Source: an uncultured Pontibacter sp.
Lineage (GTDB): Bacteria; Bacteroidota; Bacteroidia; Cytophagales; Hymenobacteraceae
NCBI RefSeq assembly: GCF_947499215.1
Contig: NZ_CANMNI010000001.1
Location: 744,001 to 808,000, forward strand
DNA: 64,000 nucleotides
Direction: 5' to 3'
Below the pieces are notes generated by a model. The model did no database searches, had not been told where the DNA came from, and saw only the letters and a list, made by a program, of their open reading frames with translations. Of the stretch, positions 33,379 through 42,755 are shown piece after piece (position 1 is the stretch's first letter; each line of letters opens with the position of its first letter). A program made the position numbers and the translations under genes.

Positions 33379-35223
33379 TTAAATTTGCTCAACAAAATCT
33401 AAAAAGACTTTTTTATGCATTTCAAGGTCCATATCAGGAGATAGTGCTACACGGGCAATATAATCTTTGTCGTCTTCTTTCGTCGTCCCTTGCGTGGAAG
33501 TAGCGGGTATTGTCCAGTAACATCCCTTCAACTGCCCATAGCTCACACAGTATTTACTTTCATGAGGAATTTCTTCAATCATTAAATTGATCAATTTTAG
33601 GTTTAACGCTCTTTTATAAGCTTCCCTTTCTTCATCAGTATTCCCTTTCGTAGGAAGGTCCAGTGAAAATACGGATGGCGTAAATCCTTCTTTTGCTAAT
33701 TCCTCAGAAACAAAATTGATCTTCGCAGCTGGTAAAACCTCTTTGATAAAGTTTACATAGTCACGCGTATTCCTGTAAGCATCTTCAATCCTTTGATTCA
33801 TCGAAGGTAATTGCTCTGCTAGTATCTCCATTTGAAGATCTGTAGCCTCGTTGTCGCAAAGTATCAGGTGCTTTTCTATTTTCTTCAGCAAAGCTTCAGC
33901 CCTTACATTTGCTACACAGTAGCCGGCAGTAGCTTTTCCGCCACTCGGGAATTTCGATCCGCTAACATAAGATATGATTCTGACCGACGAGAGGATGTTA
34001 TCCTCACTTGCGAATTGTACATTCGGGCAGAATGTCTGATCTAAAATAAATACCGGATCGATGGCAACTTCACCACTTGCAGTCTTACGCGCCTTAGTTA
34101 GAACATCCCTTAATTTTACAAGATCAGGAACCTCGACTCTTGGGTTTGTTGGAATCTCAGCGATAATGTAAGCGACAGCGTCTTGGCTGGCAATTTTGTC
34201 CAGCACGGTATCAATACTTTGAACCATATCATGGTCACCATCAACCGGCAGATCCACCACTTCAACATTATCCAAACAAGCATCTACCCGTCTTGCTTGG
34301 TCGTTTGTTCCACCATAGCAATTGGGAGGAACAATGAATTTGATAGCTTTTCCTTTGTGTTTTTCTAGAGCATCGTGCACCAGCCCCATCATGATCGCAT
34401 ACTGCATAGACAGCCCGGATGAAGCAACTAGCCCCTTCGTATTGGTACCTGTAATCTTTCTGATTGACGCTAAGACACTTGCTTTGTTCTTCTCAACGTC
34501 ACGCTGCTCATGGTCGGAAGAAGCTTTTCCTGTCAGCTGCTGCAAGGCAGCAAAACAATTGGCCGGAGTCATGGCAATTGTCTCTCTTCTGCGCACATGC
34601 TGAATTTCTGAGATGTAATCCTCATTTTGTTCACCATTTACCAATAAAATACTTCCCAATTGAGGATGAACTTTGATAAAGAAGTCAATATTCGGGTTGA
34701 GATCAACTTTACCAATTTCGTCATCTTGCGAAACGAAAATGGTACTGCCATCAAACTCCAAAATCTCTTCTACTTTCTTAACCTGCTTTAAGTCAAATTT
34801 ATAACCATAAACACGCTTTAGCACGTCAGCATCGAAAGATTCCGGTAATTCACCGGCATAAGCAATTTGGGTGTTTTTATGATCCAGCAGGTTTTTTCTC
34901 AGCACTGCTAAAATAGGAACCGTCCTAGATGAAAAACTGATCACATTTTCCGGCTTCAGATTATTCAACTTAGCAATAGCCCATTCCAGTACGGAAGATA
35001 ATGGATGGCCTAAACGAATATAATCGAAAGCAGTGGGTAATTCGCTGAGCGCTGTAGTTTCAGAATTGCCGTTCTTGAATAGATTATCAAACTGCCCTAA
35101 GAATTGGGTTTTGGCTAATTGTTCATTATAAATATCCAGTCGATGGGTTGTTAGCCTCAACCAGTCAGCTGGCATGTTTGCTAATACATCTTCAATGTAG
35201 CCTAGCACTTTACTATCTTTCAT
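33379..35223 (-). CDS. PLP-dependent transsulfuration-family enzyme with long N-terminal extension
   Basis: The C-terminal part (about 235-614) matches the Cys/Met metabolism PLP enzymes (cystathionine gamma-synthase/lyase group): ASSGLSMQYAI for the cofactor loop, IIAEIPTNPRVEVPDL followed by FILDQTF for the Asp region, and SGSKFPSGG, where Lys424 is the probable PLP lysine. The N-terminal 230 residues are an extension of unclear fold that includes ISFSSRTVPILAVLRK. Usual members have about 400 residues. The substrate is unknown. The gene is AT-richer than core genes and contains no GGTATA motif, so it may be acquired. Confidence 0.8.
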   Translation of the reverse strand: MKDSKVLGYIEDVLANMPADWLRLTTHRLDIYNEQLAKTQFLGQFDNLFKNGNSETTALSELPTAFDYIRLGHPLSSVLEWAIAKLNNLKPENVISFSSRTVPILAVLRKNLLDHKNTQIAYAGELPESFDADVLKRVYGYKFDLKQVKKVEEILEFDGSTIFVSQDDEIGKVDLNPNIDFFIKVHPQLGSILLVNGEQNEDYISEIQHVRRRETIAMTPANCFAALQQLTGKASSDHEQRDVEKNKASVLASIRKITGTNTKGLVASSGLSMQYAIMMGLVHDALEKHKGKAIKFIVPPNCYGGTNDQARRVDACLDNVEVVDLPVDGDHDMVQSIDTVLDKIASQDAVAYIIAEIPTNPRVEVPDLVKLRDVLTKARKTASGEVAIDPVFILDQTFCPNVQFASEDNILSSVRIISYVSGSKFPSGGKATAGYCVANVRAEALLKKIEKHLILCDNEATDLQMEILAEQLPSMNQRIEDAYRNTRDYVNFIKEVLPAAKINFVSEELAKEGFTPSVFSLDLPTKGNTDEEREAYKRALNLKLINLMIEEIPHESKYCVSYGQLKGCYWTIPATSTQGTTKEDDKDYIARVALSPDMDLEMHKKVFLDFVEQI

Positions 35224-35304
35224 AATATTTACTTGGAGTTAAGCCTATAATACACAAAGTAGTAGAAAATTTAATTTCCGGCCTAGTTTTAAAAAGGTGG
35301 CTAG

Positions 35305-35481
35305 ATGCTAATTTTTAAACCCACCGTCAAAGGCATACTTCTGGGAACCGTTAGACAAAACATAATAGACAATCTGGATGAAGTGGAGGCCATCGTATTA
35401 GAAACAAACGGCACCATATCGGTGATAAGAAAAGATGGAGATTCTCAAGGAACCTCCACCTACAAACAGCTTAAAAAGTAA
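35305..35481 (+). pseudogene. Fragment of a DUF421 (YetF-like) membrane protein gene, C-terminal end
   Basis: An open frame from an ATG at 35305 to a TAA at 35481 encodes 58 residues. The middle, DNLDEVEAIVLETNGTISVIRK, is the characteristic end of the cytoplasmic domain of DUF421 proteins. The three membrane helices and the start of that domain are absent upstream, so this is a remnant. A short domain-only gene is possible but less likely. Flanks hold no other coding. Confidence 0.6.
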
Positions 35482-35535
35482 TCCGGCATCTGAAATTGAC
35501 TAGCTGCCAGTCACCAAGTCAATTCACCTCAAACT

Positions 35536-36252
35536 TTAAGGATTAGTAGAAAATATACTGGCCTCTTTCACAAACACCCTTCTGTTCAGCTTCAGATGCG
35601 CCACAACAAGTTCGGCAAAATCCTCTGGGTGCATCACGCGCTCCGGGTCACCTGTGATCAGATTAGCACTTTGTGCCATCTCTGTCACCACCGTGCTCGG
35701 GGCCAAGGCTGTTACGCGTATGTTATGCTTCCGCACTTCTTGCATCAAACTTTCGGACAGGCCAAAAACGGCGAACTTAGAGGCACTATACGCACTCGTA
35801 ACAGGGCTGCCCGCTTTGCCCGCCGTAGAGGATATGTTCACAATATCACCAGTCTGCCGCTCGATCATTTGCGGCAGCACGGACCGTGTGGTATAGTAAA
35901 CGCCAAACACATTCACTTTTATCTGCTGCTCCCATACCTCAGGCTCCAGCTCCAAGAACTTCCCAAAAGTGGCTGTGCCGGCATTGTTGATTAAAATGTC
36001 AATTGGTCCTAGCTCATCCTGTACCTTGGCTACAGCGCTTTCCACTTCGGCTCTGTTACTCACATCAGCCGTGGCAAACGCTGCTTTTACACCTAAGCTT
36101 TCAAGCTCATCCGCTAGGATTTTTACATCTTTTTCTGTTCTGGCTATTAAGCCGACGTGTACGCCTTCCTGCGCCAGTGCAATTGCTATGGCCTTGCCTA
36201 TACCTTTCCCTGCGCCGGTTACCAGTGCTACTTTATCTTTTAGTGACTGCAT
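35536..36252 (-). CDS. 3-ketoacyl-ACP reductase-like SDR
   Basis: The 238-residue classical SDR has TGAGKGIG at 12-19, NNAG at 89-92, Ser141/142 and YSASK with Tyr155 and Lys159. It resembles FabG and related beta-ketoacyl reductases and should be NADP-dependent. As many Bacteroidota carry several FabG-like SDRs with other substrates, the fatty-acid role is only a possibility. It stands alone on minus, 122 bases upstream of the pirin stop in transcription order reversed, with no operon link evident. Confidence 0.88.
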   Translation of the reverse strand: MQSLKDKVALVTGAGKGIGKAIAIALAQEGVHVGLIARTEKDVKILADELESLGVKAAFATADVSNRAEVESAVAKVQDELGPIDILINNAGTATFGKFLELEPEVWEQQIKVNVFGVYYTTRSVLPQMIERQTGDIVNISSTAGKAGSPVTSAYSASKFAVFGLSESLMQEVRKHNIRVTALAPSTVVTEMAQSANLITGDPERVMHPEDFAELVVAHLKLNRRVFVKEASIFSTNP

Positions 36253-36374
36253 GTATATTTGCTCTATTTAATAGTTTAAGATAAGACTTGTTCCTCATAC
36301 GCTGTTTTAAGGACCTTGTGTTTGAAGTGGTGCCGCAACTTGCACTGCTCATCAACAGAGCAGATAGCCGTTAC

Positions 36375-37289
36375 TTAAGAAAGTGCCTGAGGTGCTGGTC
36401 CTCCGGCCGGTTTAGAGCGGTCAGCAGGTAGCGGCACATATTCCAGATTATCGGTTGGGGGTAGCAGGATTCGCCCCTCTTTCCAGTCTGCCTTCGCCTG
36501 TTCGATGCGATCTTTTCTGGACGAGACAAAATTCCACCAGATAAAACGCTCTCCTAGTGGCTCCCCTCCAAACAGCATGAGTGTACTGGGTTCCTTTGCT
36601 AATATAATAGGGTCCCCGCCTTTGCTGAAGACCAACATTTGTCCGACCGTATAAGTCCTGTTTGCGACCTCTATACTACCTTTCGCTACGTAGATTCCCC
36701 TTTCAGAGTGTTCTCTTGGAAGCCCGAAGCGAGCACCCTTCTCTAACACGACATGGAGATAAAATAAGGGGGAATGGGTTTTCACATCGTTGCGCAAACC
36801 ATAGGCATCGCCTGCGATCAGTCGCATCCAGACACCATTGTCTGTGAAAATCGGCAACCGTTTCGGTTTGTAGTTCTCAAAGTCCGGCGCAGCTTCTTCG
36901 TCTTTCTCCGGAAGCGCCACCCAAGTCTGTATCATCTCCAAATTTCCGCCTGCTAATGCGGCCGGATCCTCAAAGCGCTCCGAGTGAGCTATACCGCTTC
37001 CGGCTGTCATCCAGTTTACTTCGCCCGGGCGTATGATCTGCTCCACACCCAAGCTATCCCTGTGCGTCACCTGTCCGCCAAACAAATAACTGACCGTGGA
37101 TAGGCCTATGTGGGGATGTGGCAGCACATCCATCGTATGCGCTGCACTGGGCTGTATTTCCACAGGGCCTGCATGATCCATAAAAATAAAAGGGCCGACC
37201 ATGCGGCGCTGACGAAAAGGCAGAATGCGTTTTACATCCATACCCGGTCCCAAGGAGGCTTTACGCGCTTCAATTACTATGTCTAGCAT
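36375..37289 (-). CDS. Pirin family protein
   Basis: A 304-residue two-cupin pirin. The N-terminal cupin carries the metal ligands: His58 and His60 in PHPHIGL, and His102 and Glu104 in GIAHSE. This is the set that binds iron in human pirin and gives quercetin dioxygenase activity in YhhW. The second cupin (about 175-285) has no metal site, as usual. The exact role is unknown; pirins are often stress-related. Length is normal. Confidence 0.93.
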   Translation of the reverse strand: MLDIVIEARKASLGPGMDVKRILPFRQRRMVGPFIFMDHAGPVEIQPSAAHTMDVLPHPHIGLSTVSYLFGGQVTHRDSLGVEQIIRPGEVNWMTAGSGIAHSERFEDPAALAGGNLEMIQTWVALPEKDEEAAPDFENYKPKRLPIFTDNGVWMRLIAGDAYGLRNDVKTHSPLFYLHVVLEKGARFGLPREHSERGIYVAKGSIEVANRTYTVGQMLVFSKGGDPIILAKEPSTLMLFGGEPLGERFIWWNFVSSRKDRIEQAKADWKEGRILLPPTDNLEYVPLPADRSKPAGGPAPQALS

Positions 37290-37405
37290 ACCTAGATTTT
37301 TAGTGGTTTGTCTGAATATAAACGTAGACGGCTTAAATGGGGTACTTGTGTTACAAATACTGCAATCAAATAGAGCTGTTCCATTGATTATTTAGAACGA
37401 AGAAA

Positions 37406-37450
37406 AGCAGACGGCCCCGGCACTTTGAGTACCGGGGCCGTCTGCTTTTT
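37406..37450. terminator. Strong hairpin terminator (serine hydrolase gene)
   Basis: Perfect 15-bp GC-rich stem, 37406-37420 with 37432-37446, flanked by A-run and T-run. It lies 20 bases past the serine hydrolase stop on minus; the flanks would let it work on either strand. Confidence 0.9.
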
Positions 37451-37469
37451 ATACCTACCGTGCTTCTGC

Positions 37470-38687
37470 CTATCGCGCACTCGCTACTTGTACCTGACGC
37501 TTCTCTCCTTTACCTTTCGGTTGCGCAGGGTACATAAAATTGCGAACGTCTTTCATGTAGTTGAGGCTGCCATTAGTTAGGTTGCTGAGCACGATGATTG
37601 AGCTGTGGTCCTTGGGGTTGCGCAGGATGTAGGTGTTAAAGCCGTGCCACAAACCGCCGTGGTATACCACCGTGTCACCGCTTTCGACCTGCTTCAGGCG
37701 CCACCCAAAACCATAGGACTCTTTCTTCTTGTTGAGTTTGCCGGTTGGGGTGAAGGCTTCCTCTAGGGTCTGCCGCGAAACGAGCCGCTGGGTATAAAGC
37801 GCCTGATCCCACTTATACAAATCCTCCACCGTCGAGTACATTCCTTTGTCACCTAACACGGTATCCTGATAGTCTGGCAGTCGTTTACGACGTCCTCCAA
37901 TATGGCCGCTGGCCACCCTATCCGATTGGCTTACCAGTTCGTGCTGGAAGGTGTAGGTGTTGTGCATCTTCAGCGGGTCAAATATATGCTCCCGCATAAA
38001 CTCCGCAAAGGGCTGTCCGGAAGCCTTCTCTACAACCGATGCCAATAGCGCATAGCCTGTGTTACTGTAACTGAACGTACGGTCAGGCTGATAGTAGATG
38101 TTCGGTTTATGCACGGCCATCATGCTTAGCACATCGTCGTTGCTGAGATCCACTTTACGATCGGGCCAGAGTTCATCGCTGAAATAGGTATAGTTGGGGA
38201 GTCCCGAGCGGTGCGTGAGCAACTGTCTCACTGTAATGCCTTTGTAGGGGAAGTCTGGGATGTATACCTGCAGGCTGTCGTCGTAGTTCAGTTTGCCCCT
38301 CTCCTTCAGCATCATAATGGCCATGGCCGTGAACTGCTTGGAAACGGAGGCCAGCTGAAACACGGTCTGAGTGGTAAGGGTGTCCTTGGTTTTAAAATCG
38401 GAATAACCGAAAGCCCCTTTGTAAACGATCTGGTCGTACTTGGTCACCAATACGGTGCCGTTGAATCCCTTTTTCTTGTGCAGACGCGTGAAAATAGAGT
38501 CGACCTGTGTGCCCAGCTTACTGGCGATAACAGGTGTGAAAGTTTGTGGCACTTCAATGTGGAGCTCGCAGTCCTCTTCCGCAATCAAGCGGTCTTCACG
38601 AGTGCCAGAACAGGAAAACAAGAGCAGACCGGATAGGAATGCCGCAAAAAAACGAACAGAATGAAAATGTGACTTAACAAGGACCAT
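37470..38687 (-). CDS. Serine hydrolase lipoprotein (class C beta-lactamase-like)
   Basis: The ATG at 38687 gives 405 residues with a lipoprotein signal (FLSGLLLFSCSG, lipid Cys near 26). An earlier ATG would put 30 extra residues before it. The beta-lactamase/transpeptidase-like domain has SVSK (Ser114, Lys117), a downstream YSNTGY motif for the second catalytic Tyr, and HGG near the end (in VVYHGGLWHG). Such lipoproteins hydrolyse D-Ala peptides or esters in the periplasm; true beta-lactam resistance is unlikely without further evidence. Confidence 0.88.
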   Translation of the reverse strand: MVLVKSHFHSVRFFAAFLSGLLLFSCSGTREDRLIAEEDCELHIEVPQTFTPVIASKLGTQVDSIFTRLHKKKGFNGTVLVTKYDQIVYKGAFGYSDFKTKDTLTTQTVFQLASVSKQFTAMAIMMLKERGKLNYDDSLQVYIPDFPYKGITVRQLLTHRSGLPNYTYFSDELWPDRKVDLSNDDVLSMMAVHKPNIYYQPDRTFSYSNTGYALLASVVEKASGQPFAEFMREHIFDPLKMHNTYTFQHELVSQSDRVASGHIGGRRKRLPDYQDTVLGDKGMYSTVEDLYKWDQALYTQRLVSRQTLEEAFTPTGKLNKKKESYGFGWRLKQVESGDTVVYHGGLWHGFNTYILRNPKDHSSIIVLSNLTNGSLNYMKDVRNFMYPAQPKGKGEKRQVQVASAR

Positions 38688-39473
38688 ACAGAATACTACC
38701 AACGCCGAAATGAGCTTTAAATATAAGCCAACTTTCTGGTTTTTAGCAAAGGAATTTTTACAAAATATATGAAGCACTCTATTTAAGCCTCAATCTCTGA
38801 TGCAGCAGATTGTAAGTATTGGCCCTTTCCGTAAACGGTGTCAATAAAATGTCAATTGTTTTGACCACTGCCATATTCACGCATAAGTTAAATGCAATCA
38901 CTCTTTATAATTGCACTGAGATTATACCTTCCCAACAGAGCTAAACCTTATACTCATCTCAACTTAATCTTTATCAGCATATTATCAACAAACCCCAAGC
39001 TTAGAAACTGTGCAATAACGTCAATACCTCGCCTAATTTAAATTAAGCTTTCACTAAGAAAAGTGGCACTTACACCCTCGTTCTTCTTAAAATAAAAAAA
39101 ATTTAAAATTCATGTAAATAAAATTAATACAATATCGTACAGCAATCTAAGAAAACTCAAAAAAAGCTTTAATAGCAAGTTTTCGATGAATTTTGCTAGC
39201 TGTTGCAGAATTCATATATAGGCTAAATTATATTTTAAATCACTCTAGCATAACCCCTACTATGAAAAAAAACTTACTTCTTCAGCTGATCAGCTCCCAA
39301 TTTCATTTCTCGACTTAGGCCTGTAACACCGCGCCTATTTAAGGCAAAATAACCAAGGCACAAACTGACACGATTATAGCGGGACCCCAAAAAAAGCCCT
39401 GCATGGCAGCGCCTTGCCTAGATTTTCCTACAATGTTTAAAATTTAATTATCTAATACTTACACTTTACAACT
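38688..39473. other. Long AT-rich intergenic region with a truncated signal-peptide-like start
   Basis: No intact gene was found in these 786 bases. An ATG at 39261 opens MKKNLLLQLISSQFHFST and stops after 18 codons, similar to a signal-peptide start and possibly a gene remnant. The DNA is much more AT-rich than its flanks. It must contain the promoter of the T9SS gene at 39474. Confidence 0.5.
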
Positions 39474-41741
39474 ATGAAAAAAAGTTATACCATCAACCTT
39501 CATCAAAATTGCCCGCATGGGAGACGAACAAATACGCTTGGGCAGTTACTTCGCTGCTTTTTATTCTTATTCACTATAGGTCTCACTACTTCTTTACAGG
39601 CACAAAACAACACTTGGCAAACTATTGATGTAAGTGTGTTTGCTTCGACACCTCAAGCCTATCTAGATTGCAGTAATACTTCTGTGACACTAAAATCATA
39701 CGTTAGAGTAAACGGCTCATACAGGGAAGAAGGAATCACCTATGAGTGGAGAGATGAAATTAATAATGTTCATGAAATTATTTCAACGGAAAAGGAACTC
39801 ATAGTCACCAAACCGAGCAGATATTCCCTCACCGTAAGGAATACAATAGACTGCTCTACCGTTAAGGATATTTCTTGCTCCGCTTCAAGTGAATTTGTAG
39901 TGGAAGGTATCAACTTCCCTTATGGATTCGCCGGTCAGGATAAAAAAATGTACCCAGATGATGCTACTGTTACACTGCAGGGCAACTCAAGAGGTGACGT
40001 GACACCGATGTGGGTGGCGAGCAATGGCGGTAACATTGTATCGGGGGCAAACACCCTAACGCCTGTAGTAGATGCGGCGGGCACTTACACACTCACACTG
40101 ACTCATATTAGTGGCTGCACCATGCAGGACGAGGCAGTGGTAACGAGAGAAGAAAACACATTTACAGCCCGCATTTTCAGCTCTCCCATCCGATTTACTT
40201 GCCCCGGTCCCAACCATGCTACTCTGGATGGTTACGCCATATTCAATGAAGAGTATGTAAGTGAAGGAATCACTTACCAATGGAGTGGACCGAATGGATT
40301 TTCTTCCAATAACAGAAGGGTTGGGGTTACCGAACCGGGAGAATATACGTTAGTGGTAACTGATACAAACCGCAATCTCACTGCATCCGCCTCACTTGTC
40401 ATAAATCCTCCTATGCAACCGACGGGAAGCGCTGGCCCCGACAAAGTTTTGACCAGCCAGAATAGCACTGTCACCCTCGAGGGTTCAGGAAGTGAAAGTG
40501 CCGTGATATGGTTCGCGAGCGACGGGGGCAACATTGTATCGGGTGAAAGATCATTTAATCCAGTGGTGGACGCCCCGGGTACTTATACCATGAGAGTTAC
40601 TAACGTCCGTACCTCTTGCACATTTGAAGACACTGTAAAAGTTACCCGCGAAGAGGAACTAACGGTTAGCGCTACCGGCGGTAAGTTGGACTGCGCGACA
40701 GCCTCTGTGCAACTGATGGGCTCCTCTTCTGCAGAGGGCGCCATCTACAGCTGGACCGGCCCGAACGGCTATACCTCCACAGAGCAGAACCCTATCGTGA
40801 AGGTAGCCGGAGACTATACCTTGACCGTCACTGATCCGGCATCAGGTTCAACTGCCTCTACCAGCGTAGTCGTTACACCTGTCTCGACAGAAATGGAGGT
40901 CACAAACCACACGATCGATTTCGACAGCGAAAAGCGAGGCCTGATTACGAGCATCGAAACAGAAGCAGGACCCGTGGCGCTGATGGGCAGAAAGCGTAAC
41001 GGGGATGGCAGCTATTCACCAGAAAACTACGCAGCTATCTTCGACACGCAAGACCCGACAGGCGACGACACCAATCTGTATACTACTAACTGGGGGAATG
41101 CCCTTATCATCAACGAATACCACAACGACTTGCCGGATGCTACCCGTTGGGGAGGCGAACTGATATTGGATTTCTCAGCCATCGGTCCGGTTACCATGGA
41201 GTCAATGAATGTTGTAGGGATGGACGTATATGAACAGATGTCGTGGGTATACTTGTATGATGCGGATGGCAAGGAGTTGAACAAGGTATACCTGAAGCCA
41301 CTTGGTATGAACAGCAAGCAGACGGTAAATCTGGGAAACACCAGAGGTGTGATGATGATGAAAGTAGTACTCGATGGCAGAAACTCCATGGACGAGTTCA
41401 GTGGTTCAGCTGCCATCGATGATATCAAATTCCATGTGGAGACAACGGTTGAAAATCCGTGTGAAGTAGCGGCCTCTAACATCACCCACTCGAAGGCCTA
41501 TCCTACCTCCTTCAGCGACCAAGCCACTCTGGAGTTCATCGTGCGCGAGACGGAGAACTACAGCATCAACCTCTACGACACACAAGGTATGCTTGTCAAG
41601 CAACTTCGCTCAGGTATAGCCAAAGCAGGCGAGTTGACCACAGTGGAACTGAACGGCAGAGAACTGAAGGAAGGCATGTACTTTGCACGTCTGGTAAGCG
41701 ACTCCGGATCTCAAACCTTTAAACTGATTCTAAAGCGATAA
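39474..41741 (+). CDS. Secreted T9SS C-terminal-domain protein with repeated Ig-like modules
   Basis: The 755-residue protein begins with an extended signal peptide (about 1-43, ending SLQAQN). Three or four related beta-sandwich modules follow (about 50-475), each with a TYxWxGPNGF or equivalent strand and a DAxGTYTLxVT motif. A lectin/jelly-roll-like region follows (about 480-660; WGGELILDFSAIG). The last about 85 residues form a type A T9SS sorting domain (AYPTSFSDQATLEF to SDSGSQTFKLILKR). It should be exported by T9SS to the cell surface or medium. An adhesive or binding role is plausible but unproven. Confidence 0.88.
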   Translation: MKKSYTINLHQNCPHGRRTNTLGQLLRCFLFLFTIGLTTSLQAQNNTWQTIDVSVFASTPQAYLDCSNTSVTLKSYVRVNGSYREEGITYEWRDEINNVHEIISTEKELIVTKPSRYSLTVRNTIDCSTVKDISCSASSEFVVEGINFPYGFAGQDKKMYPDDATVTLQGNSRGDVTPMWVASNGGNIVSGANTLTPVVDAAGTYTLTLTHISGCTMQDEAVVTREENTFTARIFSSPIRFTCPGPNHATLDGYAIFNEEYVSEGITYQWSGPNGFSSNNRRVGVTEPGEYTLVVTDTNRNLTASASLVINPPMQPTGSAGPDKVLTSQNSTVTLEGSGSESAVIWFASDGGNIVSGERSFNPVVDAPGTYTMRVTNVRTSCTFEDTVKVTREEELTVSATGGKLDCATASVQLMGSSSAEGAIYSWTGPNGYTSTEQNPIVKVAGDYTLTVTDPASGSTASTSVVVTPVSTEMEVTNHTIDFDSEKRGLITSIETEAGPVALMGRKRNGDGSYSPENYAAIFDTQDPTGDDTNLYTTNWGNALIINEYHNDLPDATRWGGELILDFSAIGPVTMESMNVVGMDVYEQMSWVYLYDADGKELNKVYLKPLGMNSKQTVNLGNTRGVMMMKVVLDGRNSMDEFSGSAAIDDIKFHVETTVENPCEVAASNITHSKAYPTSFSDQATLEFIVRETENYSINLYDTQGMLVKQLRSGIAKAGELTTVELNGRELKEGMYFARLVSDSGSQTFKLILKR

Positions 41742-41766
41742 ACCAAAGAGATCTTATCATGCATTG

Positions 41767-41803
41767 AAAGCCCCCGTCTCCCCTTGAGGCGGGGGCTTTT
41801 TTT
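41767..41803 (+). terminator. Rho-independent terminator (T9SS protein gene)
   Basis: A 14-bp GC-rich stem (about 41767-41780 with 41786-41799, one G-T pair), then a T-run. Confidence 0.9.
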
Positions 41804-41881
41804 CCTAAAAACCCGCAGAGAACTTATTCCTAAGCCTGAAGTATAAAATAGTAGTGGTACAACCTAAAGATTTCAGTTGCA

Positions 41882-42580
41882 ATGGGCTTTCCGGTTTTCA
41901 TATGCTTCTTTTTTATGCTGCTGTTCCAACCCGTGCAGGAAGACGCATACCTCGAAAAGAGGGAGGCTATGGTACAGAAGCAAATCAAAGGCAGAGGCGT
42001 GAAGGATAATGCCGTGCTCGAGGCCATGCGTACCGTGAAGCGCCACTTATTCGTTCCTCCCTCAATCGCGGCCGAAGCCTATTCTGACCGCGCTCTGCCC
42101 ATAGGCTATGAGCAGACCATCTCCCAGCCCTACATGGTGGCCTACATGACCGAAATAATCAAGCCCAACCCCGACATGAAAGTGCTGGAGATCGGCACCG
42201 GATCAGGCTATCAGGCTGCCGTACTGGCTGAGATCGTGAAAGAGGTATACACCATTGAGATTGTACCGGAGCATGGCCAAATGGCTGCCGCTAGACTAGA
42301 ACAACTGGGCTATGATAACATTGAAGTAAAAATTGGGGACGGCTATGCGGGCTGGGAAGAGCACGCACCCTTCGATGCCATTGTCGTAACAGCCGGGGCC
42401 GAGACCGTTCCCCCTCCCCTGTTTGCGCAACTAAAAGAAGGCGGTCGCATGGTTATACCTGTTGGGCCCGTGTACAGGACGCAAACCCTCAAGTTGATCG
42501 AGAAGAAAAAAGGCAAAGCCGTCACCCGCAACTTAATGCCTGTGGTGTTTGTGCCTTTTACTCGGGAAGAACAGAAATAA
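41882..42580 (+). CDS. pcm: Protein-L-isoaspartate O-methyltransferase, exported type
   Basis: A 232-residue PCMT. A hydrophobic N terminus (about 3-19) suggests export or anchoring, unlike the cytosolic Escherichia coli enzyme. The SAM-binding motif VLEIGTGSGYQAAVLAE lies near 100-116, and the PCMT-specific ALPIGYEQTISQPYMVAYM near 69-87. It methylates isoaspartyl residues in damaged proteins for repair. The end (RMVIPVG, VVFVPF) is typical. Paralogues with signal peptides are frequent in Bacteroidota. Confidence 0.93.
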   Translation: MGFPVFICFFFMLLFQPVQEDAYLEKREAMVQKQIKGRGVKDNAVLEAMRTVKRHLFVPPSIAAEAYSDRALPIGYEQTISQPYMVAYMTEIIKPNPDMKVLEIGTGSGYQAAVLAEIVKEVYTIEIVPEHGQMAAARLEQLGYDNIEVKIGDGYAGWEEHAPFDAIVVTAGAETVPPPLFAQLKEGGRMVIPVGPVYRTQTLKLIEKKKGKAVTRNLMPVVFVPFTREEQK

Positions 42581-42755
42581 CTCATAACTACCTAGAAAGC
42601 AATCAACTTGGCTACAAAAGCAAGCAAATCATAAAAATTCATACCTATACCTGTAAAATTGCGTAAGCGCTATATAGCAACTCAAAAACATAGCTCTACA
42701 CCTATGTTAAACTGAGTTTGCTATTCATAATACTTTCTTTAATCAAAGCTTACAC

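Noticed and set aside
37470..38687. Beta-lactamase resistance gene
   Set aside because: The SxxK/YxN/HGG motifs fit the wide serine hydrolase family; nothing indicates beta-lactam hydrolysis and no regulator is near.
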